Of a DNA stretch of 64,000 nucleotides, positions 17,998 to 26,199 are shown one piece after another. This DNA is from an uncultured Acidimicrobiales bacterium (GTDB lineage Bacteria > Actinomycetota > Acidimicrobiia > Acidimicrobiales > SHLQ01), in contig CALHYX010000044.1 in NCBI GenBank assembly GCA_938041035.1, positions 35,419 through 99,418 of the forward strand. The letters run 5' to 3'. The notes below the pieces were generated by a model. It saw only the letters and a program-made list of their open reading frames with translations, was not told where the DNA came from and did not search any database. The stretch's first letter is position 1. The number at the start of each line of letters is the position of its first letter. Both the position numbers and the translations under genes were made by a program.

Positions 17998-19167
17998 CTA
18001 ACGGAAGCGGTCGAGCGAGGGCTGCGCGGCCTCCGCCTCGAGCCCCAGTACCTGCGCCCCGCCCTCGGTCGTGAACGGGCGGGTCGGCAAAACCACCGTT
18101 TCGGGCGACTGACGCGCCAGTCGCTGCATCATGCGCAGGACATCGCGAATACCCATCTGGTCATCGACCACGAGGTGATCGGACATTCCCGACGCCACCC
18201 GGTTGACCGTGAACGGGTTGCGCACCGAGCGGGCATCACCGAGCACCGCTCGCAGGAAATCCTGTTGCCGTTCGACTCGGCCGAGATCCGAGCGGCGATC
18301 GACCACCTCGGCGCCGTCGATGATCTCGGTGTACGTGCGCGATCGCACGTAGGCGAGGGCCTGGGGTCCGTCGAGGTTCTGCGGTCCGGCCTGGCCCACG
18401 TCGAGACCGGACTTTCGGTCGAACGCGGGATGGGGAAAGTCGATGGTCACGCCGCCGAGGGCGTCGACGAGGCCGACGAACCCCACGAAGTCAACCGCCA
18501 CGAAATGATGGACCGGTACCCCGAGGTTGGCCTCGATCGTTCGTACCAGCCGAGCCGGACCACCCTGAATGGCGGCATTGATGCGCCCCGAGCTTCCGGT
18601 ATCGGCAATGGTCACGAACAGGTCGCGCGGAATCGCCATCATGGTCGATCCGTTCGCCGACACGTTCAACAACACGATGGTGTCCGTGCGCTGACTGCCC
18701 AGGCCACCGCCGAGGATGCTGCCCGCGTTGGGGTCATCGGGATCGACGCCCTCGCGGCTGTCGCTGCCGACGATCAGATAGTTGATCCCATCGGCCGGTT
18801 CGGCGGCCAGCGAACCCTCCATCGAGGCCCGTTCGACACTGCGCCAAACACTGCGCAGATACAGCAGTTCACCCGCGGCGGCCACCAACAGCAGAACCAG
18901 GGCGAGCACCACATAGCGCCGCCATCGCCGGCGGCGACGAGGCGCCGGGGGCGCGACCTCCTCGACGCCGTAGTCATCAACACGCGGCTGATCAACACGC
19001 GGCTGATCAACACGCGGCTGATCAACACGGTACTGATCAGCACGGTACTGATCAGCACGGTACTCATCGACCGGGGGCGCACCGGCGGCCACCGGGTCGG
19101 CGGGGGCCTCGACGTAGAACGAGCGCGGGTCGGGCCGGGGGCCGGAGGGGGAGTTGTCTCTCGCCAT
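17998..19167 (-). CDS. LytR-CpsA-Psr (LCP) family cell-wall glycopolymer ligase
   Basis: LCP proteins transfer glycopolymers such as arabinogalactan or teichoic-acid-like chains from a lipid carrier to peptidoglycan. This 389-residue protein has a cytoplasmic N-terminus, an RRRRWRRYV basic patch, one membrane segment (VVLALVLLLVAAAGELLYL) and an extracellular LCP domain. LCP hallmarks are LIVGSDSREG, RTDTIVLLNV, AIPRDLFV, INAAIQGG, LGGVTIDFPHP and ALAYVRSR, which carry the Arg and Asp residues that bind the polyprenyl pyrophosphate. The cytoplasmic tail holds a run of six 15-bp tandem repeats. ATG at 19167 has GGAG upstream; a start at 19245 is possible but less supported. Confidence 0.9.
   Translation of the reverse strand: MARDNSPSGPRPDPRSFYVEAPADPVAAGAPPVDEYRADQYRADQYRVDQPRVDQPRVDQPRVDDYGVEEVAPPAPRRRRRWRRYVVLALVLLLVAAAGELLYLRSVWRSVERASMEGSLAAEPADGINYLIVGSDSREGVDPDDPNAGSILGGGLGSQRTDTIVLLNVSANGSTMMAIPRDLFVTIADTGSSGRINAAIQGGPARLVRTIEANLGVPVHHFVAVDFVGFVGLVDALGGVTIDFPHPAFDRKSGLDVGQAGPQNLDGPQALAYVRSRTYTEIIDGAEVVDRRSDLGRVERQQDFLRAVLGDARSVRNPFTVNRVASGMSDHLVVDDQMGIRDVLRMMQRLARQSPETVVLPTRPFTTEGGAQVLGLEAEAAQPSLDRFR
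18976..19065 (-). repeat. Six 15-bp tandem repeats in the LCP gene
   Basis: Six head-to-tail 15-bp units lie at 18976-19065: three copies of ATCAACACGCGGCTG, one ATCAACACGGTACTG and two ATCAGCACGGTACTG-like units. On the coding (minus) strand they encode five-residue repeats of the types DQYRA and DQPRV in the cytoplasmic tail of the LCP protein. Unit length is a multiple of three, so copy-number changes would stay in frame. Confidence 0.95.
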
Positions 19168-19358
19168 GACGGGCTCCATTCCACCAGACATTGTCGCCGC
19201 GGTGGCGGCACCGGTCCCGATGGCCTTCCTGGGACCGGACCCCATAGGCTTCGGGTATCCACCGCGCGGCTCGTTCCCGGCATAAACTGTCGTCGTTCAC
19301 GGGCGGAGCGACCCCGGGCAGTCTTTGACGCGATCATGCCCGACACCCAAAAACGCTC

Positions 19359-20588
19359 ATGAAACTGCGAACCCCCCACACCCCACCGCCGCCCGTCGAC
19401 GGCGCCGAGACCGTTTCGCTGCGCCTTCCCGCCGGTCGAAACTGGCGATCGGTGTTCGCGGCACTGCTCCTCATCGCCTCGCTGAGCGCGACCCCGATGG
19501 TCACCGCCGACGACGAGCCGACCGACATCGACGATGCGCGCGAGCAGCGAGATCAGGCCAAGGCCGACCAGGCCGCCTCCGCGGCCCGCCTCGATGCGCT
19601 GCGGGCCGACTTCGCCGAACTCGAGCAGGCGGTGGCCGACATCACCGCCGCGGTCGATCACCAGCAGAGCAAGGTCGACAGCTCCCGGGCGCTGCTCACC
19701 GCCCTCCAGCTCGATCTCGTCCACAAGCAGACCGCGGTCGCGCTGAGCGACGCCGAGCTCAAGAAGCTCGAGGCCGAGGCCCGCGCGTTTGCCGTCGAAG
19801 CCTACGTCGGCACGTCCGACGGTGACGACCGAACCCCGGCGCTGTTGGGCGCGGAGAACGTCACCGACTCGACGCGAAAGTCGAGCTACCTCGACTACGT
19901 CAACGGGGGCAACTCCGACGTCTTCGATCGTCTGCGCCAGACCCGTTCGGACCAGCTCGCCGCCGCCGAGGCCGCCGAAGCGGCCGAGGCCGAACGCCAG
20001 GCGGTTCAGGCCGATTTGGCCGCCGAACTGCTGGTGTTGGAGGAGCGCAAGCTCCTGCAAACCGAACTGCAGGCCGAGATGGCCACGCGGGTTGCGGCCG
20101 AGCAAAGCGTCTACGACGGGTTGAAGGACGACGAGGACTTCTTCACCCAGTGGATCAAGGACGAAACCGACCGCCAGACCAAGCTCAGTACCGCACCCTC
20201 GCCGTCCGGCTTCGTCATGCCCACCGCCGGTGGCGTCGGCAGTCCCTTCGGCTCCCGGTATCACCCGATCCTCAAGATCAACCGCCTCCATGCCGGCGTC
20301 GACATCGGCGGCGCCTGTGGCCAGGCGATCGTCGCCGCCGCCGACGGCGAGATCATCTTTTCGGGCTGGCGCGGCGGTTACGGCAACGCGATCGTCATCG
20401 ACCACGGGGGCGGTGTGAGCTCGCTCTACGCCCACATGCAGACCGCCGGAGCCGGTCCCGGCACGATCAAACGGGGCGAGCAGATCGGTCAGGTCGGCAC
20501 GACCGGCCTCTCCACCGGTTGCCATCTGCACTTCGAAATTCGCGAAAACGGCACCCCGGTGAATCCCATGAAATACCTGCCCGGCTAG
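19359..20588 (+). CDS. Secreted M23 peptidase with long coiled coil (EnvC-like architecture)
   Basis: This is a 409-residue exported protein. After a short cytoplasmic segment, a signal sequence ends near TPMVTADDE (about residue 50). A coiled coil runs from about residue 55 to 265, and a C-terminal M23 domain has intact HAGVD (H311, D315) and HLHF (H389, H391) zinc motifs. The coiled coil plus M23 layout resembles EnvC and actinobacterial RipC-type proteins, which are activated by FtsEX at division. No ftsEX genes are in the window, so that link is inference. It diverges from the LCP gene and is followed by the divIVA-like gene. Confidence 0.87.
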   Translation: MKLRTPHTPPPPVDGAETVSLRLPAGRNWRSVFAALLLIASLSATPMVTADDEPTDIDDAREQRDQAKADQAASAARLDALRADFAELEQAVADITAAVDHQQSKVDSSRALLTALQLDLVHKQTAVALSDAELKKLEAEARAFAVEAYVGTSDGDDRTPALLGAENVTDSTRKSSYLDYVNGGNSDVFDRLRQTRSDQLAAAEAAEAAEAERQAVQADLAAELLVLEERKLLQTELQAEMATRVAAEQSVYDGLKDDEDFFTQWIKDETDRQTKLSTAPSPSGFVMPTAGGVGSPFGSRYHPILKINRLHAGVDIGGACGQAIVAAADGEIIFSGWRGGYGNAIVIDHGGGVSSLYAHMQTAGAGPGTIKRGEQIGQVGTTGLSTGCHLHFEIRENGTPVNPMKYLPG

Positions 20589-20597
20589 TCAGCCTCC

Positions 20598-20614
20598 GAC
20601 CACGCATTGTGGTC
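20598..20614 (+). terminator. Short hairpin after the coiled-coil M23 gene
   Basis: GACCAC (20598-20603) and GTGGTC (20609-20614) form a 6-bp stem with a 5-nt loop ten bases after the stop codon. There is no T tract. It is a weak terminator candidate separating this gene from the divIVA-like gene. Confidence 0.3.
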
Positions 20615-20782
20615 CTATCGGCCCATGTCGTGGCCGAGCCGCTCCCGGTAAAATGGTGTCGTCGTCTCGTGTGAACGACCGAGGTGTTGCTTCTCAAGTT
20701 TACGAACGCGAGCAATCTGGGCGAGACTGTCCAGCGCGACCGGGCGGAGTAGGCAACCCCGAGCCGATAGGACAAAGAGGAA

Positions 20783-21532
20783 ATGGGACCAAAAACAGCG
20801 CGAGGACTGACCGGACGGGACGTCATCGCAAAGACGTTCTCCACCAAGGGCCGCAAGGGCTATGACCCCATCGAGGTCGATAGCTACCTCGAACAGGTGG
20901 CATCGCAGCTCGACGCCATGTTCGCGGAGATGGATCGTCTGGAGTCCGACCTCGACGAGTCACTCGCCGCCGTCGTTGCCGCCGAGGAAGCCGCCGCCAA
21001 GGCAAACGCGCAGGCTAACGCCGACGCCAAGCCCCAGGCCGACGCGAAGGTCGTCCCGGCCAAGAGCCCGGAACCCGAACCTCAGCCCGAACCGGCCAAG
21101 GTTGCCGCGGTCGCCACCACCGATGCGGCTGAGCAGACCACCGAGGGCGGCATCGAAGCGGCCGAGCTCGTGCTGCGCATGGCCCAGAAGGCCTCGGCCG
21201 AGACGCTCGATGAGGCCCGCGTTCGCGCCGATGGCATCTTGTCCGACGCGCAGTTCCAGGCCACCGAGATTCAGCGGGAGAGCGACCGCAAGGCCTTTGA
21301 GGCTGCCTCTCGCACCCAGGGCGAGCTTCGAGCGATCCAGCAGGAGATCGAGGCCAAGAAGGGCGAGCTGAAGTCCGTACAGGTCACCATTGGTTCCCAG
21401 AAGGATCGCCTGCGATCCATGGCTGGTGAACTGCTCGAGCTGGCCGACGCCGAGGATGGCGCCAAGATCGATCTCACCGAAGAAGCCAAGGCCGCCGCCA
21501 AGGCGCCCGCCGGGGCTTCGGACAAGACCTGA
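20783..21532 (+). CDS. DivIVA domain-containing coiled-coil protein
   Basis: The N-terminus matches the DivIVA lipid-binding domain (TKGRKGYDPIEVDSYLEQV at about residues 24-42). The rest is mostly Ala/Glu/Lys-rich coiled coil: a first segment (about 40-75), a Pro/Ala-rich linker (75-125) and a second coiled coil (130-235). DivIVA proteins recognise curved membrane at poles and septa and recruit wall-synthesis machinery; the actinobacterial homologue is Wag31. At 249 residues this is in the family range, though I cannot say it is the main polar DivIVA. AAAGAGGAA lies before the ATG. It overlaps the small downstream gene by 4 nt. Confidence 0.82.
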   Translation: MGPKTARGLTGRDVIAKTFSTKGRKGYDPIEVDSYLEQVASQLDAMFAEMDRLESDLDESLAAVVAAEEAAAKANAQANADAKPQADAKVVPAKSPEPEPQPEPAKVAAVATTDAAEQTTEGGIEAAELVLRMAQKASAETLDEARVRADGILSDAQFQATEIQRESDRKAFEAASRTQGELRAIQQEIEAKKGELKSVQVTIGSQKDRLRSMAGELLELADAEDGAKIDLTEEAKAAAKAPAGASDKT

Positions 21533-21825
21533 AACACGCCCGTTTCACGCTCGACCTGGTCCACATCAACGGGATCGCGGTCCATTCCTCCTACGCCAGT
21601 CTGCTCGTCGCGCAACAACCCGAGGCCGCGACGATCGACTGGGAACTGATCATGTCCTCGCAGGAGCCATTCCGGCTCGAGCAGGGCGTTTTCGATCTCG
21701 ACCTTCGCGACGCCGACGGCCGCGAGTTCGCCGGCTCGGGCGTTCTCGTCCGCAGCGACGGAACCTCGCACGTGTTCCGGGGTGGGTCGGACCTCGAGGG
21801 GCTGGCGACCGATGACCTCGCCTGA
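21529..21825 (+). CDS. Small uncharacterised protein, apparent CTG start overlapping the divIVA-like stop
   Basis: A 98-residue frame runs between the divIVA-like gene and psuG. It contains no ATG, GTG or TTG in frame until ATG at 21652. The coding signal (mostly G or C at third positions, sensible beta-rich protein sequence such as FTLDLVHINGIAVHSSY) begins near 21529. There a CTG overlaps the divIVA-like TGA stop. A noncanonical CTG start with translational coupling is therefore likely; a 57-residue product from 21652 is the alternative. The protein has alternating hydrophobic residues (ASLLVAQQPEA, WELIMSS, VFDLDLRDADG) and looks like a small beta-sheet domain. I do not recognise the family. 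Its stop lies inside the psuG start region, a 14-bp overlap. Confidence 0.6.
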   Translation: MKHARFTLDLVHINGIAVHSSYASLLVAQQPEAATIDWELIMSSQEPFRLEQGVFDLDLRDADGREFAGSGVLVRSDGTSHVFRGGSDLEGLATDDLA

Positions 21826-22738
21826 TGGTCCGGGCCATCCCGACGTCAGTTGCTCGGACGAGGTCCGGGCCGCACTCGACGAGGGTCGACCGGTCGTAGC
21901 GCTCGAGACCACCATCTTCTCCCACCTCGGACTGCCCTCGCCGGCCAACGGCGAGGCGCTCACCCGGTGCCTCGACGCCATCGCCACCGCAGGGGCGGTG
22001 CCCGCGCTGACCGCCGTACTCGACGGTGTCGCGCGGGTTGGCTTGGCCGAAGCCGAGCAGGAACGGGTGCTGGGCCCGGCGACCAAGACCGCCGAGCGGG
22101 ACCTGGGCGTTGCCGTCGGTGCGGGTTGGGAGTTCGGCGCGACGACGGTTTCGGCATCGGTGACCCTGGCCGCCGCGGTCGGGATCGACGTTTTTGCCAC
22201 CGGAGGGATCGGCGGTGTGCATCGGGGGGCCGGCACGACCGGTGATGTGAGCGCCGACCTGGGTGCCATCGCCCGCCAGGGCGTGGTCACCGTCTGTGCG
22301 GGGGCGAAGATCTTCCTCGACCTGGCGGCGACGCTGGAGTACCTCGAGACGCTGTCCGTGCCCGTCCTCGGGTTCGAGACCGACGAGTTCCCCGCGTTCT
22401 ACACGCCGCACAGTGGCTTGGCGGTGCCCCAACGGGTCGACGGGGTCGTCGAAGCCGCCGCGGTGCTCGCCGCCCACCGGCGCATGGTCGGCACCGGAGC
22501 CGTGCTGGCGGTCCCCATCCCCTCCGCCGACGCGCTCGACGCCGCCTCGCTGCACCGGGTGATGGACGCCGCCCTCGAGGCGGCCGAGGCCGAAGGGGTC
22601 ACGGGGGCCGCGATCACTCCGTTCGTCCTGGCGCGTCTCGCCTCGGCGACGGACGGCGACAGCATTCCCGCCAACCTGGCCCTCGCCGAGAACAACGCCC
22701 GGGTGGCCGCGTCGGTCGCGGTCGAGCTGGCGCGCTGA
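21812..22738 (+). CDS. psuG: Pseudouridine-5'-phosphate glycosidase
   Basis: PsuG cleaves (reversibly) the C-C glycosidic bond of pseudouridine 5'-phosphate to uracil and ribose 5-phosphate. The 308-residue protein has ALETTIFSHLGLPSPANG (catalytic Glu), ATGGIGGVHRG and CAGAKIFLD (active-site Lys), followed by ETDEFPAFYTPHSG. All key residues of the family are present. I chose ATG at 21812; a frame from 21782 would overlap the upstream gene more. No psuK kinase gene is adjacent, so pseudouridine 5'-phosphate must come from elsewhere. It is probably cotranscribed with the two upstream genes. Confidence 0.92.
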   Translation: MTSPDGPGHPDVSCSDEVRAALDEGRPVVALETTIFSHLGLPSPANGEALTRCLDAIATAGAVPALTAVLDGVARVGLAEAEQERVLGPATKTAERDLGVAVGAGWEFGATTVSASVTLAAAVGIDVFATGGIGGVHRGAGTTGDVSADLGAIARQGVVTVCAGAKIFLDLAATLEYLETLSVPVLGFETDEFPAFYTPHSGLAVPQRVDGVVEAAAVLAAHRRMVGTGAVLAVPIPSADALDAASLHRVMDAALEAAEAEGVTGAAITPFVLARLASATDGDSIPANLALAENNARVAASVAVELAR

Positions 22739-22776
22739 ACGAGCTCGTTCGCCGCGCTGAGCGATGCGTTCAGCGC
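22732..22776. terminator. Inverted repeat spanning the psuG and MFS stop codons
   Basis: GCGCTGAACG (22732-22741) is the exact complement of CGTTCAGCGC (22767-22776). The psuG TGA (22736-22738) lies in the left arm, and the stop of the convergent MFS gene (22770-22772) lies in the right arm. The 25-nt spacer is GC-rich. This is a plausible shared terminator for both strands. Confidence 0.45.
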
Positions 22777-24044
22777 ACGGAACGGTCGGGCGGACCCGAC
22801 CCGTCGATTCGGGTGGCGTCGAGCGCGGCAAACCCGTTGGCGACGACCCAGGCCCACACGTTGAAACCGACGAACAGCGTGCCCGCCACCAGCATCACGG
22901 CCCGGAGGCCGATCACGTCGGCAAGCGCGCCGGAGATGATCGCCCCCAGGGGGAGACCGGCGAGAACCCCGAGAATGTAGAACGAAATGACCCGGCCGCG
23001 GATGTCGTCGTCGACCTGGATCTGGATGGCGGTGTTCAAAGAGACCGCCACGGCCAGGTGGGCGATACCCATCAATCCGAAGCCGAACAATGCCACCGCA
23101 AAGATGTCGGTGGCCCCGACGGCGAGGACACCGGCCGCATAGGTGCCGAGGCCAAAGCGCGTGAGCAGCGAGCGCGGCAGTCGATCGCCGAGGACGATGA
23201 TGAAGCTCGACATCAGCAGCGACCCGCAGCCGAGGGCGAGGAGCATCAATCGTTGGCCGGTTTCGCCCAGATCAAAGATCTCCTCGGAGAGACCCGGGGC
23301 GAGGGAAAACGCGAGCGACTGGCCCAGGAACGCGATCGCGAAGCCCGCGGCGGTCGAGTAGCGCAGGCTGGCGTGGGCGCGAACGAATGCGAACCCCTCG
23401 CCGAGGATCGCCCGGAGCGTTTCGGCTCGGGGCGCAACCGATTCGATCGGCCGGGCCGCGAGAATCGTGGCCACCACCCCGAGGTAGGTGAGCGCGTTGA
23501 TCATGAACGCGAAGCCGGTGCCGAGAAACCCCAGGGCGGCGATGGCGACCAGCGGGCCGAGGGCCCGGGCGACGGTGAATTGAATGGAGTTGAGCCGGAC
23601 GGCGTGCAGCAGGCTTTCGCGGGGCACGAGTTGGGGCACGAACGACTGCCACGCCGCGACCTGAAACCCGGCCGAGATACCGGACAGAAACTGCAGGAAG
23701 AGGATCCACCCGCTGGTTAGGCCGTCTCCCACCCATAAGCCCCAGTAGGCCAGGGCGAGGAGCGCCGATACCGACTGCGAACACACCAGGATGAGCCGGC
23801 GCGAGACCCGGTCGGCGAGGACACCGGCGAAGGGCGTGAGCAGGAAGGCCGGGAACAGCGACGCGAACGCGGCGAGACCGACCAGACCGTTCGAACCGGT
23901 GAGTTCGAACATCAGGAACGGAACGACAACGTTTTGCAACCAGGCCGCTGAGTTGGAGATGAGCGCCGCGGTCCAAAAGGTGGCGAAGTCGCGATGGCGA
24001 AGGGCGCTGAACGCGGTGTTCGCGCGGCGATCTCCGCGGGTCAC
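22770..24044 (-). CDS. Major facilitator superfamily transporter (MFS_3 / EntS-like)
   Basis: This 424-residue protein has about twelve hydrophobic segments. It begins with FSALRHRDFATFWTAALISN and carries the loop 2-3 motif GVLADRVSRRLIL, typical of MFS_3 family exporters such as EntS. Substrate is not predictable. The GTG start at 24044 overlaps the stop of the J-domain gene as GTGA, so the two are translationally coupled. It is the last gene of a three-gene minus-strand operon. Confidence 0.88.
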   Translation of the reverse strand: MTRGDRRANTAFSALRHRDFATFWTAALISNSAAWLQNVVVPFLMFELTGSNGLVGLAAFASLFPAFLLTPFAGVLADRVSRRLILVCSQSVSALLALAYWGLWVGDGLTSGWILFLQFLSGISAGFQVAAWQSFVPQLVPRESLLHAVRLNSIQFTVARALGPLVAIAALGFLGTGFAFMINALTYLGVVATILAARPIESVAPRAETLRAILGEGFAFVRAHASLRYSTAAGFAIAFLGQSLAFSLAPGLSEEIFDLGETGQRLMLLALGCGSLLMSSFIIVLGDRLPRSLLTRFGLGTYAAGVLAVGATDIFAVALFGFGLMGIAHLAVAVSLNTAIQIQVDDDIRGRVISFYILGVLAGLPLGAIISGALADVIGLRAVMLVAGTLFVGFNVWAWVVANGFAALDATRIDGSGPPDRSVR

Positions 24045-24664
24045 AGGTGATCGGCGAGGGATTGGACGATGCGTTCTATGGGAGGCGCTTCGCCGGCATC
24101 GATCGCCTCGAGCGTGAAGGCGGCTGTGACGGCACCGCCCGAGTCGGTCGAGAGCTGGACCGCGAGTTGCAGCGACTGACCGGCCTGGCGAACGATTCCC
24201 GCGAGCAGGCCCAGGTTTCGATCGGCGTAGGTCACATCACCAATCTCGTCGAAGGCCTGATGGAGCTGCCAGAACAGCGGCGGACCGGTGGGATCGTGAC
24301 GGAGTTCGACCGACGCGGAGGTTGGGTCCTCACCGATATCGACGCCGCCGGCGAGCGATGAGCCTTCGGCGCCCGTGTCGGTGTCGGTGTCGGTCGGCGA
24401 GGGGACCGAGACCGCGGCGGCCGGGGGGCGCTGGGGGAGCGAACCGTCCTCACCCGAGGCGGCTGCGATGGTCTCCATCGCCGCGAGCAGTTCCCCGATT
24501 CTCTCGGTGGCGTCGCCCTCGGGTGCGCGAGCCGATGGCGGCTGCACGTCGGGGTGCACGCGGCGCAGCGCTTGGCGATAGGCGCGCCGAGCGTCGGCGA
24601 CCGTCGCCGTTCGATCGAGGCCGAGCTGGGCCAGTGCGCCGTCGAGGTCCATGAGGCCAACCAT
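24041..24664 (-). CDS. J-domain (DnaJ-like) protein
   Basis: The 207-residue protein begins with a J-like domain (about residues 1-75). The segment DARRAYRQALRRVHPDVQP contains the HPD tripeptide that stimulates DnaK ATPase in true J proteins. A Pro/Ala/Thr-rich linker with a short Asp-Thr repeat follows. The C-terminal half (about 115-207) is a mixed alpha/beta region with no motif I recognise. There are no zinc-finger or Gly/Phe regions, so it is a class C J protein at most. ATG at 24664 or 24652 could be the start. It sits between a degenerate GGDEF gene (14 bp upstream) and an MFS gene (4-nt overlap). Confidence 0.72.
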   Translation of the reverse strand: MVGLMDLDGALAQLGLDRTATVADARRAYRQALRRVHPDVQPPSARAPEGDATERIGELLAAMETIAAASGEDGSLPQRPPAAAVSVPSPTDTDTDTGAEGSSLAGGVDIGEDPTSASVELRHDPTGPPLFWQLHQAFDEIGDVTYADRNLGLLAGIVRQAGQSLQLAVQLSTDSGGAVTAAFTLEAIDAGEAPPIERIVQSLADHL

Positions 24665-24678
24665 GGCCCACGGGCGCC

Positions 24679-25155
24679 TCAGTCGAGCAGTCGGAGCGCC
24701 CGCTGATGAGCTACTGCGGCGTTGGCGTCGGCGCGGGCCGCGGCGTCGAAGAGCCCGGCGTCGGGACGGCGTAGAGCCCATCCGATGGCCAGATCGATGC
24801 CGTTGGCCTTCAGGGCGGCGTCGAGTTCGATCGCCCGCCCCTCGACCTCGTGCACGGTGTCAACCGGGATCAACAGCACGCCGATCTCATGCGCCGAGAG
24901 CGTACAGACCTGGTCGGTGGGATTGAGGTGATCAAACACCGTTTCGAGGATGGCGACGGTGCGGTGCGGATCGTTCCAGTCGAAGTCCGCCGACGACGGT
25001 CCGAACTCGAGCGACAGCACTCCGGCCCGAAAGCCGGTGCGGCGGCAGCGTTCTTCCTCCGCCTCGAGCAACAGCCGCCACGACGCCTTGTCACCGGCCT
25101 GCCGGCGGTGCGCCGAGCGAACGTAGGCCTCGGTGGTGCGATGTGCTTCTGACAT
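24679..25155 (-). CDS. Degenerate GGDEF-like domain protein
   Basis: This 158-residue cytoplasmic protein follows the layout of a single GGDEF (diguanylate cyclase) domain. It has an N-terminal helix (LLLEAEEERCRRTGFRAGVL), a hydrophobic strand, the segment DQVCTLSAHEIGVLLIPVD where the signature would be, IDLAIGWALRRPDAGL in place of the 'SIGIA' strand, and the AARADANAA helix. At the signature position it reads SAHEI (87-91) instead of GGDEF, so it cannot be an active cyclase. It could bind nucleotide or partners. This assignment is by pattern and is not certain. It heads a minus-strand operon with the J-domain and MFS genes. Confidence 0.55.
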   Translation of the reverse strand: MSEAHRTTEAYVRSAHRRQAGDKASWRLLLEAEEERCRRTGFRAGVLSLEFGPSSADFDWNDPHRTVAILETVFDHLNPTDQVCTLSAHEIGVLLIPVDTVHEVEGRAIELDAALKANGIDLAIGWALRRPDAGLFDAAARADANAAVAHQRALRLLD

Positions 25156-25332
25156 ACGAGGACCTCCAACTGTCCTGTCCCTGGGCCTTTTGGCCCCCTC
25201 GTTGTCTCGAATCGGCCTGATCGAGCCAGAATGAAGTCACCACCGGCGACAAATTCGCACCCAACACGAGTCGTAACACCGAAGGTGGGATTCACGCCCG
25301 TTTCAACCACACAACGTGAGACCAGGGGACAC

Positions 25333-26115
25333 ATGACCGCAGCAACGCCGGGGGATCGGCCCGCAGTGCAACCCTTCGACTTTGTCGGCGCGTCCGGCGT
25401 CGGCCTCAGCGGCCGACTCCATCTGCCGCCGGACAAGGCGATCGGTTCGGTCCTTTTGGCCCATTGCTTCACCTGTTCGAAGGACCTGCACACCATGACC
25501 CGGCTCGCGCGGGCGCTCACCGAGGCCGGTTACGCAACGCTGCGCTTCGACTTCACCGGACTCGGAGACAGTTCGGGCGACTTCGCCGAAACGTCCGTGT
25601 CGTCCAACGTCGGTGACCTGCGCCGGGCAGCCCTCGCCCTGATCCAGGCCGGCTTTGGTCCGTGCGCCCTCATTGGCCACAGCCTCGGCGGGGCCGCGGT
25701 TCTCCTGGCGGCCGCTCAGCTCAAGACGGTCGAGTCGGTGACGGTGATCGGCGCCCCCGCCCGCGCCGCCCACGTGCGCCACCTGTTCGCCGGCCGGGAA
25801 AGCGACATCGTCGAGCATGGCCGGGCCGAGGTGAGCATCGGCGGCCGCCCGTTTCATCTCGGGCGGACCTTCGTCGAGGACCTCGACACGCACGATGTGC
25901 TCGAAGCAACCGCCAATCTCAACCGCCCGCTCCTCATCATCACCCCGGGCGACGACCGAACCGTCGACCCGGACCAGGGTCGAGAACTCTTCGACGCCGC
26001 TCGCGAACCCCGGCGCCGGGTGATCATCGACGAAGCCGATCACCTGCTGAGCAAACCCGCCCACGCGAAAGCCGCCGCCGCGGAGATCGTGGCGTTTCTG
26101 AACGAACAACGCTGA
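25333..26115 (+). CDS. Alpha/beta hydrolase, standalone form of the OsmC-fused hydrolase type
   Basis: The 260-residue protein has a serine-hydrolase elbow GHSLGG, an oxyanion-region motif AHCFTCSKDLHTM, the conserved RFDFTGLGDSSGDFAET, IGAPARAAHVRHLF, GGRPFHL and the C-terminal DEADHLL (catalytic His). These match the hydrolase half of the bifunctional alpha/beta hydrolase-OsmC fusion proteins. The OsmC half is absent, and no osmC gene follows. I chose ATG at 25333, after AGGGGAC. The substrate is not known. The gene diverges from the GGDEF-like gene across a 177-bp spacer in which I see no clear promoter. Confidence 0.85.
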   Translation: MTAATPGDRPAVQPFDFVGASGVGLSGRLHLPPDKAIGSVLLAHCFTCSKDLHTMTRLARALTEAGYATLRFDFTGLGDSSGDFAETSVSSNVGDLRRAALALIQAGFGPCALIGHSLGGAAVLLAAAQLKTVESVTVIGAPARAAHVRHLFAGRESDIVEHGRAEVSIGGRPFHLGRTFVEDLDTHDVLEATANLNRPLLIITPGDDRTVDPDQGRELFDAAREPRRRVIIDEADHLLSKPAHAKAAAAEIVAFLNEQR

Positions 26116-26199
26116 TTACCGGGCACCCCTGAGAAGCTCGGGGAAGGATCAGGGTCATCCCCGATACCCCGATGGCCCCGGATCCGAGACGATGGGCTC

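Noticed and set aside
18976..19065. CRISPR-like repeats
   Set aside because: The units are contiguous 15-bp coding repeats without spacers.
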